Positions 1-6,768 of a stretch of 7,551 nt of DNA are shown piece after piece (position 1 is the first letter of the stretch; every line of letters begins with the position of its first letter). The notes under the pieces were generated by a model. The model saw nothing but the letters and a program-made list of their open reading frames with translations, was not told the DNA's origin and made no database searches. The stretch is from assembly GCA_964498925.1 (NCBI GenBank), contig CAZCKD010000175.1:1-7551 (forward strand). Reading direction: 5' to 3'. Source of the stretch: Granulosicoccus sp964498925. Its GTDB lineage: Bacteria; Pseudomonadota; Gammaproteobacteria; Granulosicoccales; Granulosicoccaceae. The position numbers and the translations under genes were made by a program.

Positions 1-563
1 GATACGGTGTTGTGCAATTGTCCAGAGAGTACGGCGCTCTAGGTGATATCAACAGAATCAGTGGCAAACATGTCTGGTTCACCGGCAGCGGTCTGGGATT
101 CGGCTTTCATTGGTCTTTTGGCGCAGGACGCGACATCGAAGAATCAGGCGTCGAAATAGACTACCGAACAAGGGATGCTGGCATTCTGATCATGTATCGA
201 CCAAAACTGCACGCCAGTAAGTACAGCTACGGCGATGAGTACATGGACAAGGACTTTCTGACCGAGACTGATTTCACTAAAGATAACGGTTTTGAAGAAT
301 CCACCGAGTTTGATCCAAACGACTTCGAAGAAGGCGAAACCGTTAGCGATGAGTTCAACGAAGAAGACTTCGACGAAAGCGAATTCGATGATGTTGATTT
401 CGAAGACGAAGTTTTTGAAGATGATGATTTCAGCGAAGACGACGAAACAACGTCTGAAGATGACCCTTTTGACGATTCATCCTTCGATGAATTCGAAGAA
501 GATAGCTTTGAAGATGACGAATTTGATGAAGAATTCGACAGTGGTGAGTGGGTAGAGGGGTAA
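1..563 (+). CDS. Unrecognised protein, 3' part, with long acidic Phe-repeat tail
   Basis: The frame is open from the left window edge (first full codon at 3), so this is the C-terminal 186 residues of a longer gene. The GTG at 12 is only the first possible start codon in view and is probably internal. Numbering from that GTG codon, residues 1-66 alternate hydrophobic/aromatic and polar residues with many glycines (for example GSGLGFGFHWSFGAG, residues 25-39). This looks like beta-strand hairpins, perhaps the end of a beta-barrel or beta-sandwich, but I cannot name a family. From about residue 75 the chain becomes strongly acidic. After Lys90 there is no Lys, Arg or His in 93 residues, and 46 of residues 101-180 are Asp or Glu. 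Phe recurs every five residues in much of the tail (100, 105, 115, 120, 125, 130, 135, 140, then 153, 158 and 161, 166, 171). The tail is probably disordered, and its function is unknown. The stop codon lies 3 bp from the stop of the convergent gene. Confidence 0.75.
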   Translation, partial: YGVVQLSREYGALGDINRISGKHVWFTGSGLGFGFHWSFGAGRDIEESGVEIDYRTRDAGILIMYRPKLHASKYSYGDEYMDKDFLTETDFTKDNGFEESTEFDPNDFEEGETVSDEFNEEDFDESEFDDVDFEDEVFEDDDFSEDDETTSEDDPFDDSSFDEFEEDSFEDDEFDEEFDSGEWVEG

Positions 564-566
564 CCT

Positions 567-1490
567 TTACTCGCTCATCATGGTCTCAACATGAGCAGCC
601 GCACACCGACCCAACGCCGGTAGCGCATAACCACCTTCAAGCATTGATACGATCCGGCCGTCAGCGTGCTTTTTTGCTAGCTCATTAATTTGTTCGGTTA
701 TCCATACAAAGTCTTCATCCTGTAACGCAAGCGATGCAAGTGGATCATCTGCATGGGCATCGAACCCGGCACTGACAAAAATCATTTGAGGTTTAAACGC
801 ATCGATGGCTGGAATCCATTCGCTGGAAATCGCTTTGCGAAATCCTACGCCATCGGTGGCCGAACTTAGTGGAACATTGACTCGCTCGTTTTCAATATTG
901 GGTCGGTATCCACCGGGATAAAGAGGATGCTCGAAAGAAGAGCAAAACAGAATTCTTGGGTCTCCCTCCACAATGTCCTCTGTACCATTTCCATGGTGTA
1001 CATCAAAATCCAATATTGCCACGCGCTCCAAACCATGGACCGATAAAGCGTGTCGCGCGGCAATTGCAACGCTTCCGAAGAAACAGAAACCCATGGCCCG
1101 AGTTTGCTCTGCATGATGGCCCGGTGGTCTAACAAGACAAAACGCATTATCAACCTCTCCAGACACGACAAGATCAACGGCCAAGGATCCTGCTCCCGCT
1201 GCGCGCAAAGCAGCATTCAAGGAAAAAGGGTTCATGGCTGTATCCGCGTCCAACTGAACAGAGCCAGCGCTTGGCGCGTGCTGGAAAATCGAATCGATAT
1301 ACGATTCCGGGTGAGCGAGCAGCAGTAGCTCTTTACTCGCAACAGGGGCTTCGAAATGCGTTAATCGCTCATAGCTTCCATTCTCTTTCAACTGATTGAG
1401 AATTGCCCCAATACGTTCAGGACATTCTGGATGCCCGGGACTTATCTCGTGTTGCTCGCAGACCGAGTGCGATATCAGAGCAGTTGTCAT
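567..1490 (-). CDS. Histone deacetylase family (class II-like) zinc amidohydrolase
   Basis: This 307-aa protein has the full-length arginase/deacetylase fold. Family members remove acetyl or acyl groups from lysine side chains or acetylpolyamines by Zn-activated water; the substrate of this one cannot be read from sequence. Visible motifs are GHPECPER near the N-terminus (19-26), RPPGHHAE (121-128) with the tandem active-site histidines H125/H126, DFDVHHGNGT (161-170) giving zinc ligands D163 and H165, SAGFDAH (240-246) giving the third ligand D244, and EGGY (285-288) with the transition-state tyrosine Y288. All catalytic residues expected of the family are present. Oddly, the segment after H125/H126 reads GFCFFGS (134-140), where bacterial relatives usually have FNN. 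There is no signal peptide, so it should be cytoplasmic. The ATG is supported by AAGGA six bases upstream and by the N-terminal family motif starting soon after it. It is divergent from the alpha/beta hydrolase gene and convergent with the acidic-tail gene. Acetylpolyamine amidohydrolase or acetoin-cluster (AcuC-like) roles are possible, but no neighbour supports either. Confidence 0.95.
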   Translation of the reverse strand: MTTALISHSVCEQHEISPGHPECPERIGAILNQLKENGSYERLTHFEAPVASKELLLLAHPESYIDSIFQHAPSAGSVQLDADTAMNPFSLNAALRAAGAGSLAVDLVVSGEVDNAFCLVRPPGHHAEQTRAMGFCFFGSVAIAARHALSVHGLERVAILDFDVHHGNGTEDIVEGDPRILFCSSFEHPLYPGGYRPNIENERVNVPLSSATDGVGFRKAISSEWIPAIDAFKPQMIFVSAGFDAHADDPLASLALQDEDFVWITEQINELAKKHADGRIVSMLEGGYALPALGRCAAAHVETMMSE

Positions 1491-1615
1491 AGCGGGTCCT
1501 TAGGTCTTACTAAAGTAGTCTTGAGGATCATGTTAACAGCTCTTATTCGAAGGCTCGTGTACTATGACTTTCGCCCTGTTAAATAGTCATTCTGCCAAAC
1601 AACGTTCAAACAACC
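1491..1615. promoter_or_regulatory. Divergent intergenic promoter region
   Basis: These 125 bp separate two divergent genes and must hold both promoters unless transcription enters from further away. A GTTAAC palindrome sits at 1532-1537. On the minus strand TTAACA (1536-1531) is followed after 16 bases by TTTAGT (1514-1509), a plausible sigma70-like pair. It would place the transcript start around 1502 with a very short leader for the deacetylase-family gene. On the plus strand, TACTAT (1560-1565) resembles a -10 box, but the nearest -35-like hexamer, TTAACA (1533-1538), is 21 bases away, which is too far. The plus-strand gene has no obvious Shine-Dalgarno before its ATG. The region assignment is safe from gene orientation; the individual boxes are weak guesses. 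Confidence 0.35.
1497..1501 (-). promoter_or_regulatory. Shine-Dalgarno site of the deacetylase-family gene
   Basis: On the minus strand the sequence AAGGA lies 6 bases before the ATG at 1490-1488. It is the clearest ribosome binding site in the window and fixes that start. Confidence 0.6.
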
Positions 1616-2488
1616 ATGCGCCCGCTACTAGACACTTTATCGCTTAACGTTGAAGACATTACTATTTCTGGAATACGACAGAGAGATCCAGAGCATGATG
1701 ACGCGCCGAAGCTACTATGCATCCACGGCTGGCTCGATAATGCTAATAGCTTTGTACCGCTGATGCCATTTCTACCCTCCTTCGATCTAGTGGCTATTGA
1801 TCTTCCGGGCTGTGGTTACAGTGATCACCTGCCTCACGGATATGCCATGCACGATATCTGTTATCAGTTGGTCAAAACCATCGACGCTTTGGGCTGGGAC
1901 AGCTGTCACCTGGTAGGACATTCGTTGGGAGGGTGTATCGCACCGATGCTGGCCGTTGCCCGCCCCCAACTTATAGACTCTCTTACGTTAATTGAAGCCA
2001 GTGGCCCGCTCAGCGAACCTGCCAGTAAATTGCCCGAACGGATGGCAAAATCTATGGACAATAGACTCGACCCTGGGCGCTACGCGTCTCGCATATTTCC
2101 CAAGAAACAGGATGCCATTGATGTCAGATTGAACGCTGCGAAAATGCATACCGCCTCTGCAAAACTCATCATTGATAGACAGGTGAGCGAAGTAACGGGC
2201 GGATTCAAATGGCGCTTTGATCCTAAGTGGAGAATGGCCTCAGCGCAATATCAAACCGAAGCTCAAGTAAGGGCAGTCTTATCGGCCGTCGCCTGCCCAA
2301 CCCTGACGGTTATTGCGGACGATGGATTTCTAGCTAAACGGCCAGAGACCGAGGACAGATTAGGATGTTTGAAAAACCGCCAATCCGTTAGCCTGGCAGG
2401 ACACCACCATGTTCATATGGACAGCCCTGAGCCCGTGGCTGCTGCAATGAACGATTTCCTAGGAACAATGCCTGCGATGGGTGGGTAA
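1616..2488 (+). CDS. Alpha/beta hydrolase fold protein
   Basis: This 290-aa protein has typical single-domain alpha/beta hydrolase length. Visible elements in order are HGWLDN (37-42), the HG oxyanion-hole segment after the first core strand; a DLPGCGYSD stretch (62-70) matching the usual DxxGxGxS turn; the nucleophile elbow GHSLGG (101-106) with Ser103; a variable cap region of about 135-215 rich in charged residues; a strand ending in ADDG (234-237) that could supply the acid; and GHHHVHMDSPEP (262-273) holding the catalytic His, most likely H264. The HGWLDN plus HxHM pattern resembles the serine hydrolase-like (SERHL/MEST-type) branch, whose substrates are poorly defined; esterase activity is a family-level inference. 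There is no signal peptide. The ATG is the first start after an in-frame stop at 1580-1582, yet no Shine-Dalgarno precedes it. Its stop lies 12 bp from the stop of the convergent lipoprotein gene. Confidence 0.9.
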   Translation: MRPLLDTLSLNVEDITISGIRQRDPEHDDAPKLLCIHGWLDNANSFVPLMPFLPSFDLVAIDLPGCGYSDHLPHGYAMHDICYQLVKTIDALGWDSCHLVGHSLGGCIAPMLAVARPQLIDSLTLIEASGPLSEPASKLPERMAKSMDNRLDPGRYASRIFPKKQDAIDVRLNAAKMHTASAKLIIDRQVSEVTGGFKWRFDPKWRMASAQYQTEAQVRAVLSAVACPTLTVIADDGFLAKRPETEDRLGCLKNRQSVSLAGHHHVHMDSPEPVAAAMNDFLGTMPAMGG

Positions 2489-2500
2489 GACAGCCGAACG

Positions 2501-3097
2501 TCAGTCTTCTTGCGTTATAAAAACAATATCAACGCGCCGATTCAACCGTCGACCATCAACCGTCTCATTATCTGCAATCGGATCAGCCCCACCCACTTCG
2601 CGAATCGAAAGCCGCTCAGAATCGACACCCGCTTCGATGAGAGCATCCCGCACAGCAATCGCTTTTCCACGAGACTGTCTAATGTTGAATGCATAGCTGC
2701 CTGTATTATCGGTATGCCCTTCTATGACCGCGACCTTTTCTTCATTGTCACTCAGAAACGATACAGCATCGCTAATTTCCTTTTCCGCACTGTTGAGCAA
2801 TGTCGTCGCGTTTACCGCGAAGCGTTCATCAACGACTGTTAATACATAGCCTCGAGAAGTCAGAAACCCGCCCACAGGTGCAGATGCTAGGAACTGCGAT
2901 TCTATGAATTCGCTCTCAGCATTTCTGATCAACGTTGTGGCTTCGAATAAGCGTTCAAGACTCTCGCCGCTTAACGAAGTCTCACTGGCTGATTCAGCAG
3001 AAGCCGGTGGAGCAGATGTGGTTTTTGGCGAATCTGATGTGGCACACGCTGTCAAAGCGATACACAACAACGCTGTCATCTTGCTAGAGACTGTCAT
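2501..3097 (-). CDS. OmpA-like peptidoglycan-binding outer-membrane lipoprotein
   Basis: This 198-aa protein starts with a lipoprotein signal: a short basic N-terminus, a hydrophobic core and the lipobox LTAC, with Cys18 as the predicted lipidated residue. Ala at +2 favours outer-membrane sorting. A Ser/Ala/Thr/Pro linker (about 19-41) leads to a helical segment rich in Glu (42-70), then a C-terminal OmpA domain (about 84-195). That domain contains EGHTDNTG (126-133), a helix from N138 to the AVRDAL segment, the DPIADN loop (172-177) and NRRVDI (186-191). D130 and R143 sit where OmpA proteins bind the diaminopimelate of peptidoglycan. The likely role is tethering the outer membrane to the cell wall from the periplasm. 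It is smaller than Pal-fusion or OmpA barrel proteins and has no barrel. The start is ambiguous between the ATG at 3097 and another at 3079 (Met7); both leave a working signal peptide, and neither has a clear Shine-Dalgarno. Confidence 0.93.
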   Translation of the reverse strand: MTVSSKMTALLCIALTACATSDSPKTTSAPPASAESASETSLSGESLERLFEATTLIRNAESEFIESQFLASAPVGGFLTSRGYVLTVVDERFAVNATTLLNSAEKEISDAVSFLSDNEEKVAVIEGHTDNTGSYAFNIRQSRGKAIAVRDALIEAGVDSERLSIREVGGADPIADNETVDGRRLNRRVDIVFITQED

Positions 3098-3477
3098 GAA
3101 TTTGATTGAAACCGACCAGGGTATCCGTACCTAAGAATCTAACGGCAAAATCGGGAGCGAAATGAGTCCATACGGGTTACGTGTTACTCGGAAATTCGCC
3201 AAAAGGATCGCAAAAGAGTTCTTTCTTTCGCCTGATGCGGCTACACTACCCTGCTGGGCGCTGTCACGGCGAGAGCGTCCTGGCGGGACTACCCTCAACA
3301 ACTGAGTCAAACGGGTTATATGGATCCTTCCTCACCAAACCTCTGCCCCCAAACTGCTGCAAAGATTGCAAGTGAATTGGATGCGCCAGAATTCAGGCGA
3401 GTGGATAAGTTCTATTCCTTGTTTATTACTTCTTAATAAGTATCAACCCACACGATTTCAGCGGTTACAATTCCACA
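3098..3477. other. 380-bp gap between divergent genes, no convincing gene
   Basis: This stretch separates the lipoprotein gene (leftward) from the SNF2-family gene (rightward), so it should carry both promoters. I see no tRNA, known riboswitch or terminator. The last 70 bases are AT-rich (around 3410-3445), suitable for a promoter for the helicase gene, but no clean -35/-10 pair stands out. A possible hairpin pairs GGGCGCT (3256-3262) with AGCGTCC (3274-3280), including one G-U pair, around an 11-base loop. ACGGGTTA occurs twice (3172-3179 and 3311-3318), probably by chance. Two short plus-strand frames look somewhat protein-like: 3162-3305, and an open frame from 3236 to 3436 containing an ATG at 3320. 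Together they could be a decayed or frameshifted small gene. Confidence 0.5.
3162..3305 (+). CDS. Possible 47-aa small ORF, doubtful
   Basis: An ATG is preceded by GGGAG four bases upstream, a usable though tightly spaced ribosome binding site. The first 20 residues are cationic and could form an amphipathic helix (R7, R10, K11, K14, R15, K18, with F12 and F20-F21). The second half is Arg/Pro/Gly-rich and looks like low-quality coding sequence. The frame overlaps another open frame shifted by -1 (3236-3436), so this may be the front of a frameshifted gene. I do not recognise it, and it may not be translated. Confidence 0.18.
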   Translation: MSPYGLRVTRKFAKRIAKEFFLSPDAATLPCWALSRRERPGGTTLNN

Positions 3478-6400
3478 GTGAACAATCAACCTCGTATTCT
3501 CAACTTCGACGATGTCATAGAACTCTGCGGTTCCGTGGCGACATCGCGTGGTCAAGTTTACAAAGCCAGTGGCGCCGTTAAAGAGCTGGATTGGATTGCT
3601 GACGGCAACGTTCTCTATGGAACGGTTCAAGGCAGTCAGGCTGAGCCCTACCATGCGCGCATCACGATCGCACCTCACCGTTTTGACGGCGAATGCACGT
3701 GTGCCGCGCGTTATAACTGTAAGCACGTTGCTGCCAGCCTACTGAGCTGGATCGATCAGCAAACAGCAACACCCACCGCCGATGATCAAATGCTACGGGC
3801 AGTGAATCGATGGCTTCAAAAAGTAGTCGATCAAGGCAGAAAAGCGGCCCCCATTCATGAACATCATGAGCCCGGAGAACCTCTGCTGTTCTACCAGCTA
3901 GATTCTTCCGCGCTTACGCAAAACAAAACGGGTATTACCCTACAAATTCTTCAAAGCCGACTGCTCAAACGAGGCGGCTACGGCAAAGAGACTCCTTATC
4001 GCTACAACGGTCACTACTATCACCCAGACTGGGTTTTACAAAGTGATCGCGCAATTCTAGAGCTGGCGATCGGAAGACAGAGCGACTTTTCGTACAGAGA
4101 TTTAACCATCGAAGGCGATATCGGACATTTGCTAATGAACAAATTAGTGGATACCGGCAGAACCTTCTGGGGAAGCGATCGCGAAGTCCCGTTGACCCGC
4201 GGTAGCACGCGCAGCTTAGATTTCACTTGGCTTCTAAAAGACGACGGAAATTACCAACTGGACACAGCATTACCTGACGTGGACAACTGGTCTCTGATTC
4301 CATCTGACCCACCCTGGTACATTGATCCAACTAATTCAGCCGCGGGGCAATTGGATCGGGCGCCACCTGTGGGCTTGTTGTCACAGTTCATCGAAGCACC
4401 CCCTCTTCCACAGGAGCACGCACAAGCTGTCAGTAATTATCTGGCTTCGCGATTACCCGATTCCAGCTTGCCGCTTCCGCAGGAACCCAACTTTGTTCGC
4501 ATTGACGAAGCACCCAAGCCTGTACTGGTTTTGCAATCCAGAGAAGACAGCGCGGATATTCGGGATTTCTTCGCGTCGATAAAATTTCGCTATGCCGATT
4601 ACGTTTTACCGTTTGATGGTATGGATGCAGATTCAACGCTGGAAGGTAAAACAGCTGATGGAAGCCCGCTGGTCCTGAAACGGGACTTGGCAGCCGAAAT
4701 TCGATATGCCGTTGAATTCAGTAAGCAGTTTCCAGAATTTGAAAGTGCACAAACAAAAGATGCCGATTATTACTCCAAGGCCGATAAGCAACCACGCTCC
4801 AAAGAGGTTCAAAAAATCGCGCTCTCTTGGCGCGAATTACTGGCAGAACGAAAAGAGCTGGCAGATCGTGGCTGGACTGTTCAGGTACGCGAACCTTTCG
4901 ATCTGAATTTCAAATCGGTCACGCAGGTTGAAGCGACAGTCACTGAAACGACTTCAAATTGGTTTGATATGGCGTTAAAACTTCGCCACGAAGATCAACA
5001 GTTCGATTTACTACCGCTGGTTATCGATTGGTTGCAGGGAGACTCCAGAGACAGCTCCATCTTGTTGCAAGCCGATGACGGCCAATGGCTGGAAGTTGCA
5101 CCTGAGCTAATTGCCCCTGTTGCAGATACCTTGATGGAACTCTACGACGATCCATCGTCAGCGGAAAGACTGCGTCTTCCTCGACAGCGTGCGGGCACAT
5201 TAGACACACTGGAAAACCACTGGCAGAAACAAGGTGTTGGAGTTGCCTGGAACCGAGCACAAGATATTTTTGAGCTGGCCGAGAAGCTTAAAAACTTTGA
5301 AGGCATTAGTGACATGGACACCCCATCGAACGTTAATGCAACCCTAAGACCGTACCAGCTGGATGGTATGGCCTGGCTGGGCTTTCTTGCTGAATACGGG
5401 TTTAACGGCATTCTGGCAGACGATATGGGTTTGGGGAAAACCTTACAAACCTTAGCGCACTTGCAGCAAGAACGCGACAGCGGCAGACTGAGTAAACCCA
5501 CTTTGATTGTTGCGCCAACCAGCCTATTAGGCAACTGGCAGCGCGAAGCGGCGAAATTCACACCAGACCTGTCCACACTTATCTGGCATGGCACGCAACG
5601 CAAACTCGGGGATTTAACGTCAAACCCGGTTGATGTTGTTATTACCAGTTATGCTCTTGTCACCCGCGATATACATTTACTGAACCAACAGGAATTCGGA
5701 TGTGTTGTGCTTGATGAAGCTCAGGCCATCAAGAACCCAACTGCCAAAGTGACACAAGCCTTAAAAACACTCAACGTTGAAAGACGTATTTGCCTAACGG
5801 GTACGCCACTAGAAAATCATTTGGGTGAGTTATGGTCTCAGTTTGATTTTCTAATGCCTGGCTTTCTCGGTTCGCGAAAACATTTCAACCGCTACTTCAG
5901 AACTCCTATAGAGAATCACGGTAGCAATGACAGACAAGCAAGACTCACCTCTTTAATTCGTCCATTTCTATTAAGACGACGCAAGGAGCAAGTAGCAACC
6001 GAGCTACCGCCGAAAACTGAGATCATACGAGAAGTGACTCTCGAGCCAACGCAGGCAAGACTGTATGAAAGCATTCGGGTCAGCATGGAACAACGAGTAC
6101 GCTCTTTACTTGCCGAGCGCGGTATGGCTCGCAGTCACATCGAGATGCTCGATGCACTGCTTAAACTGCGACAAACCTGTTGCCATCCAGCGTTGGTAAA
6201 ACTTGAAAGCGCCAGCGGTATTCAGGAGTCTGCAAAAACAGAACTACTGATGTCGATGCTTGACGAGCTTATCAGCGAAGGTAAGAAAATATTACTGTTC
6301 TCGCAGTTCACTGAAATGCTTGGTCTGATTGAAGCTGAATTGAATAAACGTGAAATTCGCTACGCCAAGCTTACTGGCAGAACCCGGAAGCGCGATGAGG

Positions 6401-6768
6401 TCATAGATTCTTTTCAGCATGGAGATGTACCGTTGTTCCTTATCAGCTTGAAAGCCGGTGGTACCGGACTCAACCTGACCGCTGCAGATACAGTCATTCA
6501 CTATGACCCATGGTGGAATCCGGCGGTAGAGAATCAGGCTAGTGATCGTGCACACCGTATTGGACAAGATAAACCTGTATTCATCTACAAGCTTGTCGCT
6601 AGCAATACGGTGGAAGAAAAAATCATGGCGATGCAAGCTCAAAAGCAATTACTCGCTGATCAAACGATTAACCAGAGCGAAGCCACTACGATACAAAATC
6701 TAACCGCTGACGACATTCTGGATTTATTCGCAGCCAGTGAAGACGAGGCTTCTTCTTCAGCGGCGTAA
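3478..6768 (+). CDS. SWIM zinc-finger SNF2-family DNA-dependent ATPase/helicase-like protein
   Basis: This 1096-aa protein has three parts. An N-terminal SWIM zinc finger has ligands C73, C75, C81 and H83 (CxCx5CxH), with the preceding strand-rich segment usual in bacterial SWIM proteins. A middle region of about 500 residues shows no motif I can name. A complete SNF2 motor fills about 620-1060: LRPYQ (623-627), Walker A DDMGLGKT (648-655, Lys654), motif Ia VAPTSLLGNW (678-687), DEAQ (746-749), motif III LTGTPLEN (773-780), LLFSQF (939-944), SLKAGGTGLNLT (990-1001) and DRAHRIGQ (1023-1030), with arginine fingers R1024/R1027. All ATPase residues are intact, so it should translocate on double-stranded DNA or remodel protein-DNA complexes. 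The exact role of this bacterial branch is not established. The GTG is the only usual start codon after the in-frame stop at 3406-3408; it has no clear Shine-Dalgarno, but the N-terminus matches the family. Its 3' end overlaps the convergent transporter gene by 12 bp. Confidence 0.96.
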   Translation: MNNQPRILNFDDVIELCGSVATSRGQVYKASGAVKELDWIADGNVLYGTVQGSQAEPYHARITIAPHRFDGECTCAARYNCKHVAASLLSWIDQQTATPTADDQMLRAVNRWLQKVVDQGRKAAPIHEHHEPGEPLLFYQLDSSALTQNKTGITLQILQSRLLKRGGYGKETPYRYNGHYYHPDWVLQSDRAILELAIGRQSDFSYRDLTIEGDIGHLLMNKLVDTGRTFWGSDREVPLTRGSTRSLDFTWLLKDDGNYQLDTALPDVDNWSLIPSDPPWYIDPTNSAAGQLDRAPPVGLLSQFIEAPPLPQEHAQAVSNYLASRLPDSSLPLPQEPNFVRIDEAPKPVLVLQSREDSADIRDFFASIKFRYADYVLPFDGMDADSTLEGKTADGSPLVLKRDLAAEIRYAVEFSKQFPEFESAQTKDADYYSKADKQPRSKEVQKIALSWRELLAERKELADRGWTVQVREPFDLNFKSVTQVEATVTETTSNWFDMALKLRHEDQQFDLLPLVIDWLQGDSRDSSILLQADDGQWLEVAPELIAPVADTLMELYDDPSSAERLRLPRQRAGTLDTLENHWQKQGVGVAWNRAQDIFELAEKLKNFEGISDMDTPSNVNATLRPYQLDGMAWLGFLAEYGFNGILADDMGLGKTLQTLAHLQQERDSGRLSKPTLIVAPTSLLGNWQREAAKFTPDLSTLIWHGTQRKLGDLTSNPVDVVITSYALVTRDIHLLNQQEFGCVVLDEAQAIKNPTAKVTQALKTLNVERRICLTGTPLENHLGELWSQFDFLMPGFLGSRKHFNRYFRTPIENHGSNDRQARLTSLIRPFLLRRRKEQVATELPPKTEIIREVTLEPTQARLYESIRVSMEQRVRSLLAERGMARSHIEMLDALLKLRQTCCHPALVKLESASGIQESAKTELLMSMLDELISEGKKILLFSQFTEMLGLIEAELNKREIRYAKLTGRTRKRDEVIDSFQHGDVPLFLISLKAGGTGLNLTAADTVIHYDPWWNPAVENQASDRAHRIGQDKPVFIYKLVASNTVEEKIMAMQAQKQLLADQTINQSEATTIQNLTADDILDLFAASEDEASSSAA

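Noticed and set aside
292..555. Lysine-rich 87-residue open frame inside the acidic-tail region
   Set aside because: It is the +1 shadow of the GAA/GAT-rich acidic repeat: shifting the frame turns Glu/Asp codons into AAG and ATG. It has no ribosome binding site, and the acidic frame continues a protein with a structured front part.
573..596. Inverted repeat GCTCAT / ATGAGC with a 12-base loop near the first convergent junction, as a terminator
   Set aside because: The stem is six base pairs, the loop is long, no T-run follows on either strand, and it lies inside the coding end of the deacetylase-family gene.
3256..3280. Hairpin in the intergenic gap as a structured RNA or riboswitch
   Set aside because: It is a seven-pair stem with one G-U pair and an 11-base loop, with no conserved core I recognise and no following T-run. 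Chance pairing in a GC-rich patch is likely.
5142..5603. 153-residue open frame antisense to the helicase-family gene
   Set aside because: It lies wholly within a clearly coding SNF2 motor region on the other strand, has no recognisable domain, and is Ser/Cys/Arg-rich as expected for an antisense shadow.
3478..6768. SNF2-family protein as a DISARM-like or other phage-defence component
   Set aside because: No methyltransferase, phospholipase-D or other defence partner lies in the window. SWIM-SNF2 proteins of this architecture are widespread as stand-alone chromosomal genes in gammaproteobacteria.
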